64,000 nucleotides of DNA from Burkholderia sp. D-99 (GTDB taxonomy: Bacteria > Pseudomonadota > Gammaproteobacteria > Burkholderiales > Burkholderiaceae): contig NZ_JAAOXM010000015.1 of the NCBI RefSeq assembly GCF_011605345.1, positions 124,001 through 188,000 on the forward strand. The letters run 5' to 3'. Numbering within the stretch: the first letter of the stretch is position 1; each line of letters begins with the position of its first letter. Of the stretch, positions 10,054 to 17,880 are shown one piece after another. The position numbers and the translations under genes were made by a program. The notes below the pieces were generated by a model that was not told the origin of the DNA, made no database searches, and saw only the letters and a list, made by a program, of their open reading frames with translations.

Positions 10054-10992
10054 TTGGCTACGTTGATTTGCGGCTCGATCGCCTACGACTCCATCATGAC
10101 TTTCGAAGGGCGGTTCCGCGAGCACATCCTGCCCGACCAGGTGCACCTCATCAACCTGAGCTTCCTCGTGCCGACGATGCGCCGCGAATTCGGCGGCTGC
10201 GCGGGCAACATCGCGTACGCGCTGCACCTGCTCGGCGGCGATGCACGCATGATGGGAACGATGGGCGCGCTCGACGCGCAGCCGTATCTCGACCGGCTCG
10301 ACCAGCTCGGCCTGCGTCGCGACCACGTTCTCGTGCTGCCCGACACGTATACGGCGCAGGCGATGATCACGACCGATCTCGACAACAACCAGATCGCGGC
10401 GTTCCACCCGGGCGCGATGATGCAATCGCACCTGAACCATGCGGGCGACGCGCCGGACATCAAGCTCGCGATCGTCGGCCCTGACGGCTTCGACGGGATG
10501 GTGCAGCACGTGGAAGAGCTCGCCAGGGCCGGTGTGCCGTTCGTGTTCGATCCGGGCCAGGGCCTGCCGCTGTTCGACGGTGCGACGCTGCGCCGCAGCA
10601 TTGAACTTGCGACCTATGTGGCGGTCAACGACTACGAGGCCAAGCTGGTGAGCGACAAGACGGGATGGTCCGAAGATGAAATCGCCAGCCGGGTCGACGC
10701 CCTCGTCATTACACGTGGCGAGCACGGCGCGACCATCCGCCACAAGCAGGGCACGGAGCAGATTCCTGTCGTACCGGCCGAGCGCATCGCCGATCCGACC
10801 GGCTGCGGCGACGCCTTCCGGGGCGGCCTGCTGTATGGCATCGAGCATGGCCTCGACTGGGCAACCACGGGCCGCCTCGCGAGCCTGATGGGCTCGCTCA
10901 AGATCGCCCATCAGGGGCCCCAGACTTACGTACTGACGCGCGCCGAGATCGACGCGCGCTTCGAGACTGCATTCGGTTACAGTCTCAAATGA
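10054..10992 (+). CDS. PfkB-family nucleoside/sugar kinase
   Basis: ATP-dependent kinase of the ribokinase/PfkB fold, 312 residues. The N-terminal substrate-binding segment is present (FGGCAGNIAYALHLLGG) and the C-terminal PfkB signature DPTGCGDAFRGGLLYG (near 247-262) contains the catalytic aspartate. A broad-specificity nucleoside kinase described from Burkholderia thailandensis belongs to this type, so adenosine or another nucleoside is a plausible substrate, but substrate choice cannot be read from sequence by eye. The start is TTG at 10054, preceded by AGGA at 10041; the next residues ATLICGSIAYD form the expected first beta strand. It stands 85 bases after tpx. Confidence 0.88.
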   Translation: MATLICGSIAYDSIMTFEGRFREHILPDQVHLINLSFLVPTMRREFGGCAGNIAYALHLLGGDARMMGTMGALDAQPYLDRLDQLGLRRDHVLVLPDTYTAQAMITTDLDNNQIAAFHPGAMMQSHLNHAGDAPDIKLAIVGPDGFDGMVQHVEELARAGVPFVFDPGQGLPLFDGATLRRSIELATYVAVNDYEAKLVSDKTGWSEDEIASRVDALVITRGEHGATIRHKQGTEQIPVVPAERIADPTGCGDAFRGGLLYGIEHGLDWATTGRLASLMGSLKIAHQGPQTYVLTRAEIDARFETAFGYSLK

Positions 10993-11011
10993 ATATTGTG
11001 GGAGAGCAAAG

Positions 11012-11485
11012 ATGTTGACGAAAAAGACCCTCACGCTAGCAGCCATGCTGACGGCCTCGCTGACGCTCACCGGTTGCTTCACCGCACCTGGCTCGGCGGA
11101 TGTCTATAGTGTCGGCCAGGCGCAGCGCGAACAGACGGTCCGCATGGGCACGGTCGAAAGCGTCCGTGCAGTGCGCATCCAGTCCGACGGTGCCGGCAGT
11201 GCGATCGGCACGCTCGGCGGCGGCGCACTCGGTGCGGTGGCAGGCAGCGCGATCGGCGGCGGCAAGGGGTCGATCCTGACCGCGATCGCCGGCGGTCTCG
11301 TCGGCGCGGTCGCGGGCAATGCGGTCGGCGAAAACCTCAGCACGGCGAACGGTGTCGAAATCACCGTGCGCCTCGACAACGGCGATCTGCGCTCGATCAC
11401 GCAGGCAGCAAGCGGCGAAGCGTTCCGCGCCGGCGAGCGCGTGCGACTGCTGTCGAGCGGCGGCGTCACGCGCGTCACGCACTAA
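11012..11485 (+). CDS. glycine-zipper outer-membrane lipoprotein (SlyB-like)
   Basis: A 157-residue lipoprotein of the 17-kDa surface antigen/SlyB group. The signal peptide ends in a lipobox LTGC with Cys22 as the lipidation site. Residues 60-110 hold glycine-zipper repeats (GTLGGGALGAVAGSAIGGGKG and following), which form two tightly packed transmembrane or membrane-associated helices. The C-terminal 40 residues form a small beta domain (ITVRLDNGDLRSITQ). The family contributes to outer-membrane integrity. It starts 19 bases after the kinase gene with a GGGAGAG ribosome-binding site, and a strong terminator follows. Confidence 0.92.
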   Translation: MLTKKTLTLAAMLTASLTLTGCFTAPGSADVYSVGQAQREQTVRMGTVESVRAVRIQSDGAGSAIGTLGGGALGAVAGSAIGGGKGSILTAIAGGLVGAVAGNAVGENLSTANGVEITVRLDNGDLRSITQAASGEAFRAGERVRLLSSGGVTRVTH

Positions 11486-11520
11486 CAGGTACCTCAGCTC
11501 GCGGCGCAAGCCGCGGTCGA

Positions 11521-11553
11521 ACGCATGTGCGAAGCTGCACATGCGTTTTTTTT
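11521..11553 (+). terminator. Rho-independent terminator after the glycine-zipper lipoprotein
   Basis: ACGCATGTGC and GCACATGCGT form a perfect 10-bp stem around a GAAGCT loop, followed by a run of eight T. It lies 36 bases after the stop codon and closes the plus-strand run. Confidence 0.93.
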
Positions 11554-11568
11554 CGTCCGTACTCGCCG

Positions 11569-11600
11569 CATCCGGGCATCCGGGCATCCGGGCATCCGGC
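11569..11600. repeat. four tandem copies of an 8-bp unit (CATCCGGG)
   Basis: CATCCGGG is repeated three times exactly and a fourth time with one change (CATCCGGC). It lies between two convergent terminators and does not code for protein. Copy number could vary among strains. Confidence 0.9.
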
Positions 11601-11619
11601 ACACCGACAACGACGGACG

Positions 11620-11653
11620 AAAAAAATCCCGCCACCTGAGCCAGATGGCGGGA
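11620..11653 (-). terminator. Rho-independent terminator of the histone-like gene
   Basis: On the minus strand TCCCGCCA pairs with TGGCGGGA around an 11-base loop, followed by seven T. It lies about 70 bases past the histone-like stop codon and faces the lipoprotein terminator. Confidence 0.88.
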
Positions 11654-11657
11654 CTGA

Positions 11658-11706
11658 TTGAGTAGCGCTACTCAACCCACGGACACCACGTGAGTGTCCG
11701 GGTGGT
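11658..11706. repeat. 18-bp perfect palindrome plus adjacent hairpin in the 3' region of the histone-like gene
   Basis: TTGAGTAGCGCTACTCAA (11658-11675) is a perfect palindrome. It is followed by a GGACAC/GTGTCC stem with flanking CCAC/GTGG pairing (about 11677-11706). Both lie between the histone-like stop codon and its terminator, so they would be transcribed into the mRNA 3' UTR. Confidence 0.8.
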
Positions 11707-11721
11707 GCAGGTCAGCCTCGA

Positions 11722-12405
11722 TTACGGACGGCTGCCGGTCGGGAACGGCCATGCCGCTGCCGGGTTGAGCGCGGTCTTCACGCCCGATGCCGGCGCAACC
11801 GATGCGGTCGACGCGGTCGTTGCCGGTGCAGCCTTCTTCACGACGGCCTTCTTCGGAGCAGCAGCCTTCTTCGGAGCCGCAGCCTTCTTGGCCGGAGCGG
11901 CAGCCTTCGTCGCAGCAGGCGCGGCGGCCTTCTTCGCAGGGGCAGCCTTCTTCGCAGCAGGCGCAGCCTTCTTCGCGGCAGCCTTCTTGGCAGGCGCAGC
12001 CTTCTTAGCAGCAGCCTTCTTCGCCGGCGCAGCCTTCTTGGCAGCAGCCTTCTTCGCCGGTGCGGCCTTCTTGGCAGCAGCCTTCTTCGCCGGTGCGGCC
12101 TTCTTCGCAGCAACCTTCTTCACTGCGACTTTCTTGACTGCAACCTTCTTCGCTGCGGCCTTCTTCGCCGGTGCTGCCTTCTTCGCAGCAACCTTCTTCA
12201 CTGCGACCTTCTTGGCTGCAACCTTCTTCGCTGCGGCCTTCTTCGCCGGCGCTGCCTTCTTCGCGGCAACCTTCTTCACCGCGACCTTCTTGGCAGCAAC
12301 CTTCTTCACTGCAGCGGCCTTCTTCGCCGGAGCAGCAGCCTTCTTCGCAACGGTCTTCTTGGCAGCAACCTTCTTAGCAGCCGGTTTCTTCTTGGCGGTA
12401 GCCAT
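11722..12405 (-). CDS. histone H1-like Lys/Ala/Pro-rich DNA-binding protein
   Basis: A 227-residue, extremely basic, low-complexity protein resembling the C-terminal tail of eukaryotic histone H1 and chlamydial HctB. It starts MATAKKKPAAKK and consists almost wholly of repeats of the type KKVAAKK and KKAAPAKKAAA, with no acidic residues in the repeat region. The last 40 residues (TTASTASVAPASG...) are not basic. Such proteins bind DNA non-specifically and compact or organise the nucleoid. A strong ribosome-binding site (AAGGAGAAC) precedes the ATG. The repeated DNA makes length variation among strains likely. It is preceded by a 438-base structured gap and ended by its own terminator. Confidence 0.93.
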   Translation of the reverse strand: MATAKKKPAAKKVAAKKTVAKKAAAPAKKAAAVKKVAAKKVAVKKVAAKKAAPAKKAAAKKVAAKKVAVKKVAAKKAAPAKKAAAKKVAVKKVAVKKVAAKKAAPAKKAAAKKAAPAKKAAAKKAAPAKKAAAKKAAPAKKAAAKKAAPAAKKAAPAKKAAAPAATKAAAPAKKAAAPKKAAAPKKAVVKKAAPATTASTASVAPASGVKTALNPAAAWPFPTGSRP

Positions 12406-12843
12406 GTTGTTCTCCTTCAGGTTCAGATGAGAGTCAGTTCAAACTACACCCTTCGTCAAAACCCGCTTCCCGCGGACGCTGTTCAGGACGTGCGCTTCGA
12501 AGCGGGCTATTCATCGGCGTACGCGGATACCACGCGCTTACGCTAATGAATACGGTATGGCGCGCGTGACCACCCGGCCTCGCGCGCCAAATCAAGTCGG
12601 TAGCCGGCGCACCTCGCGCCGCTACCCCTAATCGCTTGATCAAGCGGACCGCCACACGGCCGTCCGCTTTATCCGGAGGGAAGTTTGCCCATCCCACTGA
12701 AGGGTTCGCAAAGTGCCTGTCGTATCGTTGGGCCGTTAAGGCACCGGGCATGCTTTGCATCAGGCGTTCTTGCTCCTAAACCTTGGACCGGGGCCGAGAG
12801 GCCGCCGGCTGCTCACATCATGTGACGGGTTCGCTGCTGCGGG
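12406..12843 (-). other. structured intergenic region between nrdB and the histone-like gene
   Basis: A 438-base gap without a convincing gene. Read on the minus strand it contains several potential stems: GTGCCT/AGGCAC (about 12711-12742), AAGCGGAC/GTCCGCTT (about 12639-12666), an 11-bp GGTAGC-GGCGC/GCGCC-GGCTACC stem with one bulge (about 12600-12628), and an imperfect ATTCAT...ATGAAT hairpin (about 12510-12550). There is no U-tract after them. It could be the long 5' leader of the histone-like mRNA, a processed small RNA, or the 3' region of nrdB. I looked for 6S, tmRNA and cobalamin riboswitch motifs and did not find a convincing match. Confidence 0.5.
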
Positions 12844-14055
12844 TTATTCCCAGGACAGCGCGCCCCCCGTCTGATACTCGATCACACGCGTCTCGAAGAA
12901 GTTGCGTTCCTTCTTCAGGTCGATCATCTCGCTCATCCACGGGAACGGGTTTTCCTCGTTCGGGTACAGCGGATCGAGGCCGATCTGCTGGCAACGGCGG
13001 TTGCTGATGAAGCGCAGATAGCTCTTGAACATCGACGCGTTCAAACCCAGCACGCCGCGCGGCATCGTGTCTTCGGCGTAGCGGTATTCGAGTTCGACAG
13101 CCTGCTTGAACAGCTCACGGATCTCGGCACGGAATTCCGCGGTCCAGAGATGCGGATTCTCGAGCTTGATCTGGTTGATCAGGTCGATGCCGAAGTTGCA
13201 GTGCATCGACTCGTCGCGCAGGATGTACTGATATTGCTCTGCAGCACCCGTCATCTTGTTCTGGCGGCCGAGCGCGAGGATCTGCGTGAACCCGACATAG
13301 AAGAACAGGCCTTCCATGATGCAGGCGAACACGATCAGCGACTTCAGCAGCTTCTGATCCGCTTCGAGCGTGCCGGTCTTGAAGGCCGGATCCGTCAGCG
13401 TATGGATGAACGGGATCAGGAATTCGTCCTTCGCGCGGATCGACGAGACCTCGTGGTACGCGTTGAAGATCTCGCCTTCGTCGAGACCGAGCGATTCGAC
13501 AATGTATTGGTACGCGTGCGTGTGGATCGCTTCCTCGAACGCCTGGCGCAGCAGGAACTGCCGGCACTCGGGCGCCGTGATGTGGCGGTACGTGCCGAGC
13601 ACGATGTTGTTCGCCGCGAGCGAATCGGCCGTCACGAAGAAGCCGAGGTTGCGCTTCACGATGCGGCGCTCGTCCTCGGTCAGACCGTTCGGGTCCTTCC
13701 ACAGTGCGATGTCGCGGGACATGTTGATTTCCTGCGGCATCCAGTGGTTCGCGCAACCGGCCAGATACTTTTCCCACGCCCACTTGTACTTGAACGGCAC
13801 CAGCTGATTCACGTCAGTCTGGCCGTTGATGATGCGCTTGTCGGCGACATTGACCCGCGCTTCCGAACCGCCGGCGGGAACAGCCGATGCTTGCGGCGGC
13901 ACCGCAAGATCGCCTTCGAAAATGTCACGGACCTGATGGGCGGCAGGCGTTGCAGCCTGCATTCCGACAGCCATCCCGGCGGAGGTGCGCATCGCGTTTT
14001 GCTGCGCTCCGCTCGCGGGGGTTACGGCAGTCTTCTCGTCATCCCAGTTGAGCAT
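12844..14055 (-). CDS. nrdB: class Ia ribonucleotide reductase, beta (small) subunit
   Basis: Carries the di-iron centre and tyrosyl radical that start NDP reduction by NrdA. It has 403 residues, longer than E. coli NrdB because of an N-terminal extension of about 60 residues ([13 protein letters not shown]...) rich in Ala and Pro. The radical/iron site segment ([21 protein letters not shown]) is near residues 165-188, and YRYAEDTMP is near 325. The C-terminal peptide ([16 protein letters not shown]) is the docking tail for NrdA. It lies 366 bases downstream of nrdA on the same strand. Confidence 0.97.
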   Translation of the reverse strand: MLNWDDEKTAVTPASGAQQNAMRTSAGMAVGMQAATPAAHQVRDIFEGDLAVPPQASAVPAGGSEARVNVADKRIINGQTDVNQLVPFKYKWAWEKYLAGCANHWMPQEINMSRDIALWKDPNGLTEDERRIVKRNLGFFVTADSLAANNIVLGTYRHITAPECRQFLLRQAFEEAIHTHAYQYIVESLGLDEGEIFNAYHEVSSIRAKDEFLIPFIHTLTDPAFKTGTLEADQKLLKSLIVFACIMEGLFFYVGFTQILALGRQNKMTGAAEQYQYILRDESMHCNFGIDLINQIKLENPHLWTAEFRAEIRELFKQAVELEYRYAEDTMPRGVLGLNASMFKSYLRFISNRRCQQIGLDPLYPNEENPFPWMSEMIDLKKERNFFETRVIEYQTGGALSWE

Positions 14056-14421
14056 AAATTCTCACCATCAATTTAGAACGGTTTGTACCATCTTTTCCTG
14101 AGCGATAAAAGGGTTCGCTCACGAAAAATCCTTTTTTCGATTCGCGTTGCGACCTCGATACAACACTTTGAGCAACGCATCGTCGTTCATGCAGCGCGCG
14201 ATGCGAGTCGCGCGTGTATCGCGAGGTGCGCTCGACGCATCGAACGCTGATCGAAACACGACGTCGTCGGGGATGTTTCGATCGCTTGTCACTGCCTGCA
14301 ACGCAGGTGCTGCGTTACAGATTCCTTATCATTTTTTTTAGTTGAGAGCGGCCCACACTTCAACCTCGATCGGTCGTCGTGTGCGCCGCCCTTGCCTGCT
14401 TCTCAGGTCAGGCGCACTGCG
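14056..14421 (-). other. nrdA-nrdB intergenic region with inverted repeat
   Basis: A 366-base gap inside what is usually a tight nrdAB operon. It contains a perfect 10-bp inverted repeat GATCGAAACA/TGTTTCGATC (14249-14258 and 14274-14283, 15-base spacer) and an A/T-rich CGAAAAA/TTTTTCG hairpin about 70 bases before nrdB. An open frame at 14119-14301 (60 codons) lacks family resemblance. The region may hold a separate nrdB promoter, an mRNA processing site, or a small RNA; no terminator is apparent. Confidence 0.5.
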
Positions 14422-17418
14422 TTACTGGCACGCTTCGCACTCGTCGAAGCCAGGATCGCCCGGACGCATCGTGCACACCGGACCATCTGCCTCGACCGGC
14501 GCGAGTGCCGGCGCTGCGTCGACTGCGCCCGACGACGATGCTGCGCCGCCTGCCGCACCGAAGCCGCCTGCTGCGCCTTGCGCGCCGCCGCTGCTCGAAC
14601 CGCCGCCCGTCGGCACTGCGTTCAGTGCACCGTGTGCGACCGTCGATTTCTCGACGTGCGTCGCCGCCATCGTGCGGAGGTAGTAGGTCGTCTTCAGGCC
14701 GCGCAGCCATGCGAGCTTGTAGACCTCGTCGAGCTTCTTGCCCGACGCGCCGCCCATGTAGATGTTCAGCGACTGCGCCTGGTCGATCCACTTCTGGCGA
14801 CGCGATGCCGCTTCGACCAGCCACGTCGGGTCCACTTCGAACGCGGTCGCGTAGATCGCGCGCAGGTCGGCCGGGATGCGGTCGATGCGCGACAGCATGC
14901 CGTCGAAGTACTTCAGGTCGGCGACCATCACTTCGTCCCACAGGCCGCGTTCCTTCAGATCGCGCACCAGGTACTCGTTCACCACCGTGAATTCGCCCGA
15001 CAGGTTCGACTTCACGTACAGGTTCTGGAACGTCGGCTCGATACAGGCCGACACGCCGATGATGTTCGAGATCGTCGCCGTCGGTGCGATCGCGACGCAG
15101 TTCGAGTTGCGCATGCCGTGCGTGGCGATCCGCGAACGCAGCGTCGTCCAGTCGAGCGACTCCGACGTGTCGACCTCGACGTAGCCGCCGCGCGCTTCGG
15201 CCAGCAGCTTCAGCGTGTCCTGCGGGAGGATGCCGCGATCCCACAGCGAGCCGCGGTAGCTCGAGTAGCGGCCGCGCTCCTCGGCCAGCTCGGTCGACGC
15301 GTGGTACGCGTAGTAGCAGACCGCTTCCATCGAACGATCGGCGAACTCGACCGCTTCGGTCGACGCGTACGGCGTGCGCAGCAGGTGCAGGCAGTCCTGG
15401 AAGCCCATGATGCCCATGCCGACCGGGCGGTGCTTCAGGTTCGAGTTACGCGCCTTCGGCACCGCGTAGTAGTTGATGTCGATCACGTTGTCGAGCATGC
15501 GCATCGCGACGCTGATCGTGCGCTTCAGCTTGTCGTGATCGAGCGCGTAGCTGCCGTCGGCCTGCTTCACCAGGTGGGCGACGAGGTTTACCGAGCCGAG
15601 GTTGCACACCGCGATTTCGGTGTCGCTCGTGTTCAGCGTGATTTCCGTGCACAGGTTCGACGAGTGGACGACGCCGACGTGCTGCTGCGGCGAACGCACG
15701 TTGCACGGATCCTTGAACGTGATCCACGGGTGGCCCGTCTCGAACAGCATGCCGAGCATCTTGCGCCAGAGCTGCGCCGCCGGGATCTTCTTGAACAGCT
15801 TGATCTCGCCGCGCGCGACCTTCTCTTCGTAAGCCGTGTAAGCCTTCTCGAAATCGGCGCCGAACTTGTCGTGCAGGTCCGGGCAGGTCGACGGCGAGAA
15901 CAGCGTCCAGTCGGCGCCTTCCATCACGCGCTTCATGAACAGGTCGGGAATCCAGTTCGCCGTGTTCATGTCGTGCGTGCGGCGGCGGTCGTCGCCGGTG
16001 TTCTTGCGCAGCTCCAGGAACTCCTCGATGTCGAGGTGCCACGATTCGAGGTACGCGCAGACCGCGCCCTTGCGCTTGCCGCCCTGGTTCACCGCGACGG
16101 CCGTGTCGTTCACGACCTTCAGGAACGGGACCACGCCTTGCGACTTGCCGTTCGTGCCCTTGATATGCGAGCCGAGTGCGCGCACACGCGTCCAGTCGTT
16201 GCCGAGACCGCCGGCGAACTTCGACAGCAGCGCGTTTTCCTTCAGCGCTTCATAGATGCCGTCGAGATCGTCCGCGACCGTCGTCAGGTAGCACGACGAC
16301 AGCTGCGAGCGGTGCGTGCCCGAGTTGAACAGCGTCGGCGTCGAGCTCATGAAGTCGAAGCTGGACAGCACGTTGTAGAACTCGATCGCGCGCGTTTCGC
16401 GATCGATCTCGTTCAGCGACAGGCCCATCGCGACGCGCATGAAGAATGCCTGCGGCATTTCGATGCGGCTGCCTTCGACGTGCAGGAAGTAGCGGTCGTA
16501 CAGCGTCTGCAGGCCGAGGTAGCCGAACTGCAGGTCGCGGTTCGCGTCGAGCGCTTCGCCGAGACGCTTCAGGTCGAACTGCAGCAGCTTGTCGTCGAGC
16601 AGGCCGGCGTCGACGCCACGCTTCAGGAACTGCGGGAAGTATTCCGCGTAGCGGGCCGACATCTCGGACTGCACCACTTCCTCGCCGAGGATCTCGCGAC
16701 GGATCGTGTGCAGCAGGATGCGGGCCGTGACCTGGCTGTATGCCGGATCCTTCTCGATCATCGTGCGCGCTGCGAGGATCGCCGAGTCGTAGACCTGGCT
16801 CATCGGCACGCCGTCGTACAGGTTCTTCACCGTTTCGGCGACGATCGGGTCAGGGTTAACCGCAGCGCCGAGGCCGTCGCACGACGACACGATCAGCGCG
16901 CGCAGTGCGTTCAGGTCGAGCGGGCGCGTGACGCCGTTGTCGACGACGTTGATGCCGGTGCTCGACTCGCCGCCCGCTGCCGCTGCTTCCTCGCCCGCAT
17001 GCTGGCGCTCGAGGTGACGCTTCTCGCGATACAGCACGTACGCACGCGCGACGTTGTGCTCGCCGCCGCGCATCAGCGCAAGTTCGACCTGGTCCTGGAT
17101 GTCTTCGATATGGAACGTACCGCCGTTCGGGCGGCTGCGCACGAGCGCGCGCACGACGTTGTGCGTCAGTTGCTCGACCTGCTCGCGCACGCGCGCCGAT
17201 GCCGCGCCCTGCCCGCCGTTGACGGCCAGGAAAGCCTTGGTCACCGCGATCGCGATCTTCGAAGGTTCGAACGACACTACGCTGCCGTTGCGGCGGATCA
17301 CCTTGTAGTCGGCGAACGTGGCCTGCGGCGCGAGCGCCTTCGCGCCCTGTTCGGTCCCGCCGAGCGGACGGCTCGAGGCGCTCTCGTACTGGGACGTCGC
17401 GTTGTCGGTGGTTTGCAT
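14422..17418 (-). CDS. nrdA: class Ia ribonucleotide reductase, alpha (large) subunit
   Basis: Catalytic subunit that reduces ribonucleoside diphosphates to deoxy forms for DNA synthesis. It has 998 residues against about 760 in E. coli, closer to the longer Pseudomonas-type NrdA. An ATP-cone begins near residue 35 (FADYKVIRRNGSVVSFEPSK). Active-site cysteines lie in SQLSSCYL (near 373), NLCTE (near 590) and AVCNLGS (near 604). The last residues (DECEACQ) carry the redox-shuttle cysteine pair. Before them is an unusual Gly/Ser/Ala-rich linker of about 40 residues. The start at 17418 follows AGGAG. Transcription is probably under NrdR control. Confidence 0.97.
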   Translation of the reverse strand: MQTTDNATSQYESASSRPLGGTEQGAKALAPQATFADYKVIRRNGSVVSFEPSKIAIAVTKAFLAVNGGQGAASARVREQVEQLTHNVVRALVRSRPNGGTFHIEDIQDQVELALMRGGEHNVARAYVLYREKRHLERQHAGEEAAAAGGESSTGINVVDNGVTRPLDLNALRALIVSSCDGLGAAVNPDPIVAETVKNLYDGVPMSQVYDSAILAARTMIEKDPAYSQVTARILLHTIRREILGEEVVQSEMSARYAEYFPQFLKRGVDAGLLDDKLLQFDLKRLGEALDANRDLQFGYLGLQTLYDRYFLHVEGSRIEMPQAFFMRVAMGLSLNEIDRETRAIEFYNVLSSFDFMSSTPTLFNSGTHRSQLSSCYLTTVADDLDGIYEALKENALLSKFAGGLGNDWTRVRALGSHIKGTNGKSQGVVPFLKVVNDTAVAVNQGGKRKGAVCAYLESWHLDIEEFLELRKNTGDDRRRTHDMNTANWIPDLFMKRVMEGADWTLFSPSTCPDLHDKFGADFEKAYTAYEEKVARGEIKLFKKIPAAQLWRKMLGMLFETGHPWITFKDPCNVRSPQQHVGVVHSSNLCTEITLNTSDTEIAVCNLGSVNLVAHLVKQADGSYALDHDKLKRTISVAMRMLDNVIDINYYAVPKARNSNLKHRPVGMGIMGFQDCLHLLRTPYASTEAVEFADRSMEAVCYYAYHASTELAEERGRYSSYRGSLWDRGILPQDTLKLLAEARGGYVEVDTSESLDWTTLRSRIATHGMRNSNCVAIAPTATISNIIGVSACIEPTFQNLYVKSNLSGEFTVVNEYLVRDLKERGLWDEVMVADLKYFDGMLSRIDRIPADLRAIYATAFEVDPTWLVEAASRRQKWIDQAQSLNIYMGGASGKKLDEVYKLAWLRGLKTTYYLRTMAATHVEKSTVAHGALNAVPTGGGSSSGGAQGAAGGFGAAGGAASSSGAVDAAPALAPVEADGPVCTMRPGDPGFDECEACQ

Positions 17419-17735
17419 GTGCAAAGCTCCTGGTGTTGGATGGTGCGGAGAGAACCGCGGATTAAAACGAACGCTGCGCAACGCGGTGCGCGAGCGGTAA
17501 GAGGCGAGCGATGCGCCGGGGAGGCCGGTTCGGTCGATGCGCGACAACCGATCCGGTCGTGTGCTTCGTCATGTGTACCCTGCCCCGCCGAAGTTCGCTG
17601 CGCTGATCGCGCCGTCCGGACCGCCCGGCCTGACGCGCCGCCCTGAGAACCCTGTCCGCCGGCGTTGCCCGCCGGCCGGTGCCGCTCGGGTTTCCCCTGC
17701 GACACACACTATATCTAGTGCAGAACTACTCAACT
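17419..17735 (-). other. long 5' leader of nrdA
   Basis: From the predicted start of transcription (about 17736) to the nrdA ATG there are roughly 317 bases without a convincing gene. Minus-strand reading shows a GCCGGCG-GGCAA-CGCCGGC hairpin near 17660-17680 and a short frame starting MTKHTTGSVV near 17570 that runs to 17462. The leader length is unusual if the NrdR-linked promoter is the only one. No known riboswitch class was recognised. Confidence 0.45.
17706..17721. promoter_or_regulatory. NrdR box 1
   Basis: ACACTATATCTAGTGC closely matches the 16-bp NrdR consensus (ACAC-A/T-ATAT-A/T-GTGT type). It is partnered with a second box 32 bases away, the spacing of three helical turns seen at known NrdR operators. 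It lies just downstream of the predicted transcription start. Confidence 0.88.
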
Positions 17736-17737
17736 GG

Positions 17738-17753
17738 CACCAAGTATAGTGGA
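17738..17753. promoter_or_regulatory. NrdR box 2, overlapping the nrdA -10 element
   Basis: CACCAAGTATAGTGGA is a more degenerate NrdR box exactly 32 bases from box 1. It covers the predicted -10 hexamer (17743-17748), so NrdR binding when dATP is high would block RNA polymerase. Confidence 0.82.
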
Positions 17754-17770
17754 CATTCGGACGAGGTCAA
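17743..17770 (-). promoter_or_regulatory. sigma70-type promoter of nrdA
   Basis: On the minus strand TTGACC (17770-17765) and TATACT (17748-17743) are separated by 16 bases; each differs from consensus at one position. The overlap with an NrdR box supports its use. Confidence 0.8.
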
Positions 17771-17880
17771 AACGGATAATTTGCGCTGAAGGTATTGACA
17801 TCACCCCCGCCTCCCGGAGGGGCAGACGTGACAAGGCATTGGTCGGAAAAAAAAATTTCGCCGGTTCAAAAACCCTGCGC

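Noticed and set aside
11787-12430. Long plus-strand frames opposite the histone-like gene (Phe/Ala-rich)
   Set aside because: They are antisense shadows of the repetitive Lys/Ala codons and have no plausible ribosome-binding site.
12434-12760. A 108-codon minus-strand frame in the gap before the histone-like gene
   Set aside because: Arginine-rich composition typical of GC-rich shadow frames, poorly spaced ribosome-binding site and overlap with several potential RNA stems. Not called as a gene.
12600-12843. Possible 6S RNA on the minus strand
   Set aside because: A few short strings resemble part of the E. coli RNA in order, but no closing stem between the 5' and 3' parts could be found.
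14119-14301. A 60-codon minus-strand frame between nrdA and nrdB
   Set aside because: No recognisable family, and the inverted repeat falls inside it. Left as part of the intergenic entry.
14392-17646. A 1084-codon plus-strand frame antisense to nrdA, and similar long antisense frames over proS, secA and ftsZ
   Set aside because: High-GC genomes produce long antisense open frames; composition is Arg/His/Asp-rich and the minus-strand genes are unambiguous.
17462-17707. Short minus-strand frames in the nrdA leader
   Set aside because: The longer version starts upstream of the predicted transcription start and all are Arg-rich; only the leader itself is reported.
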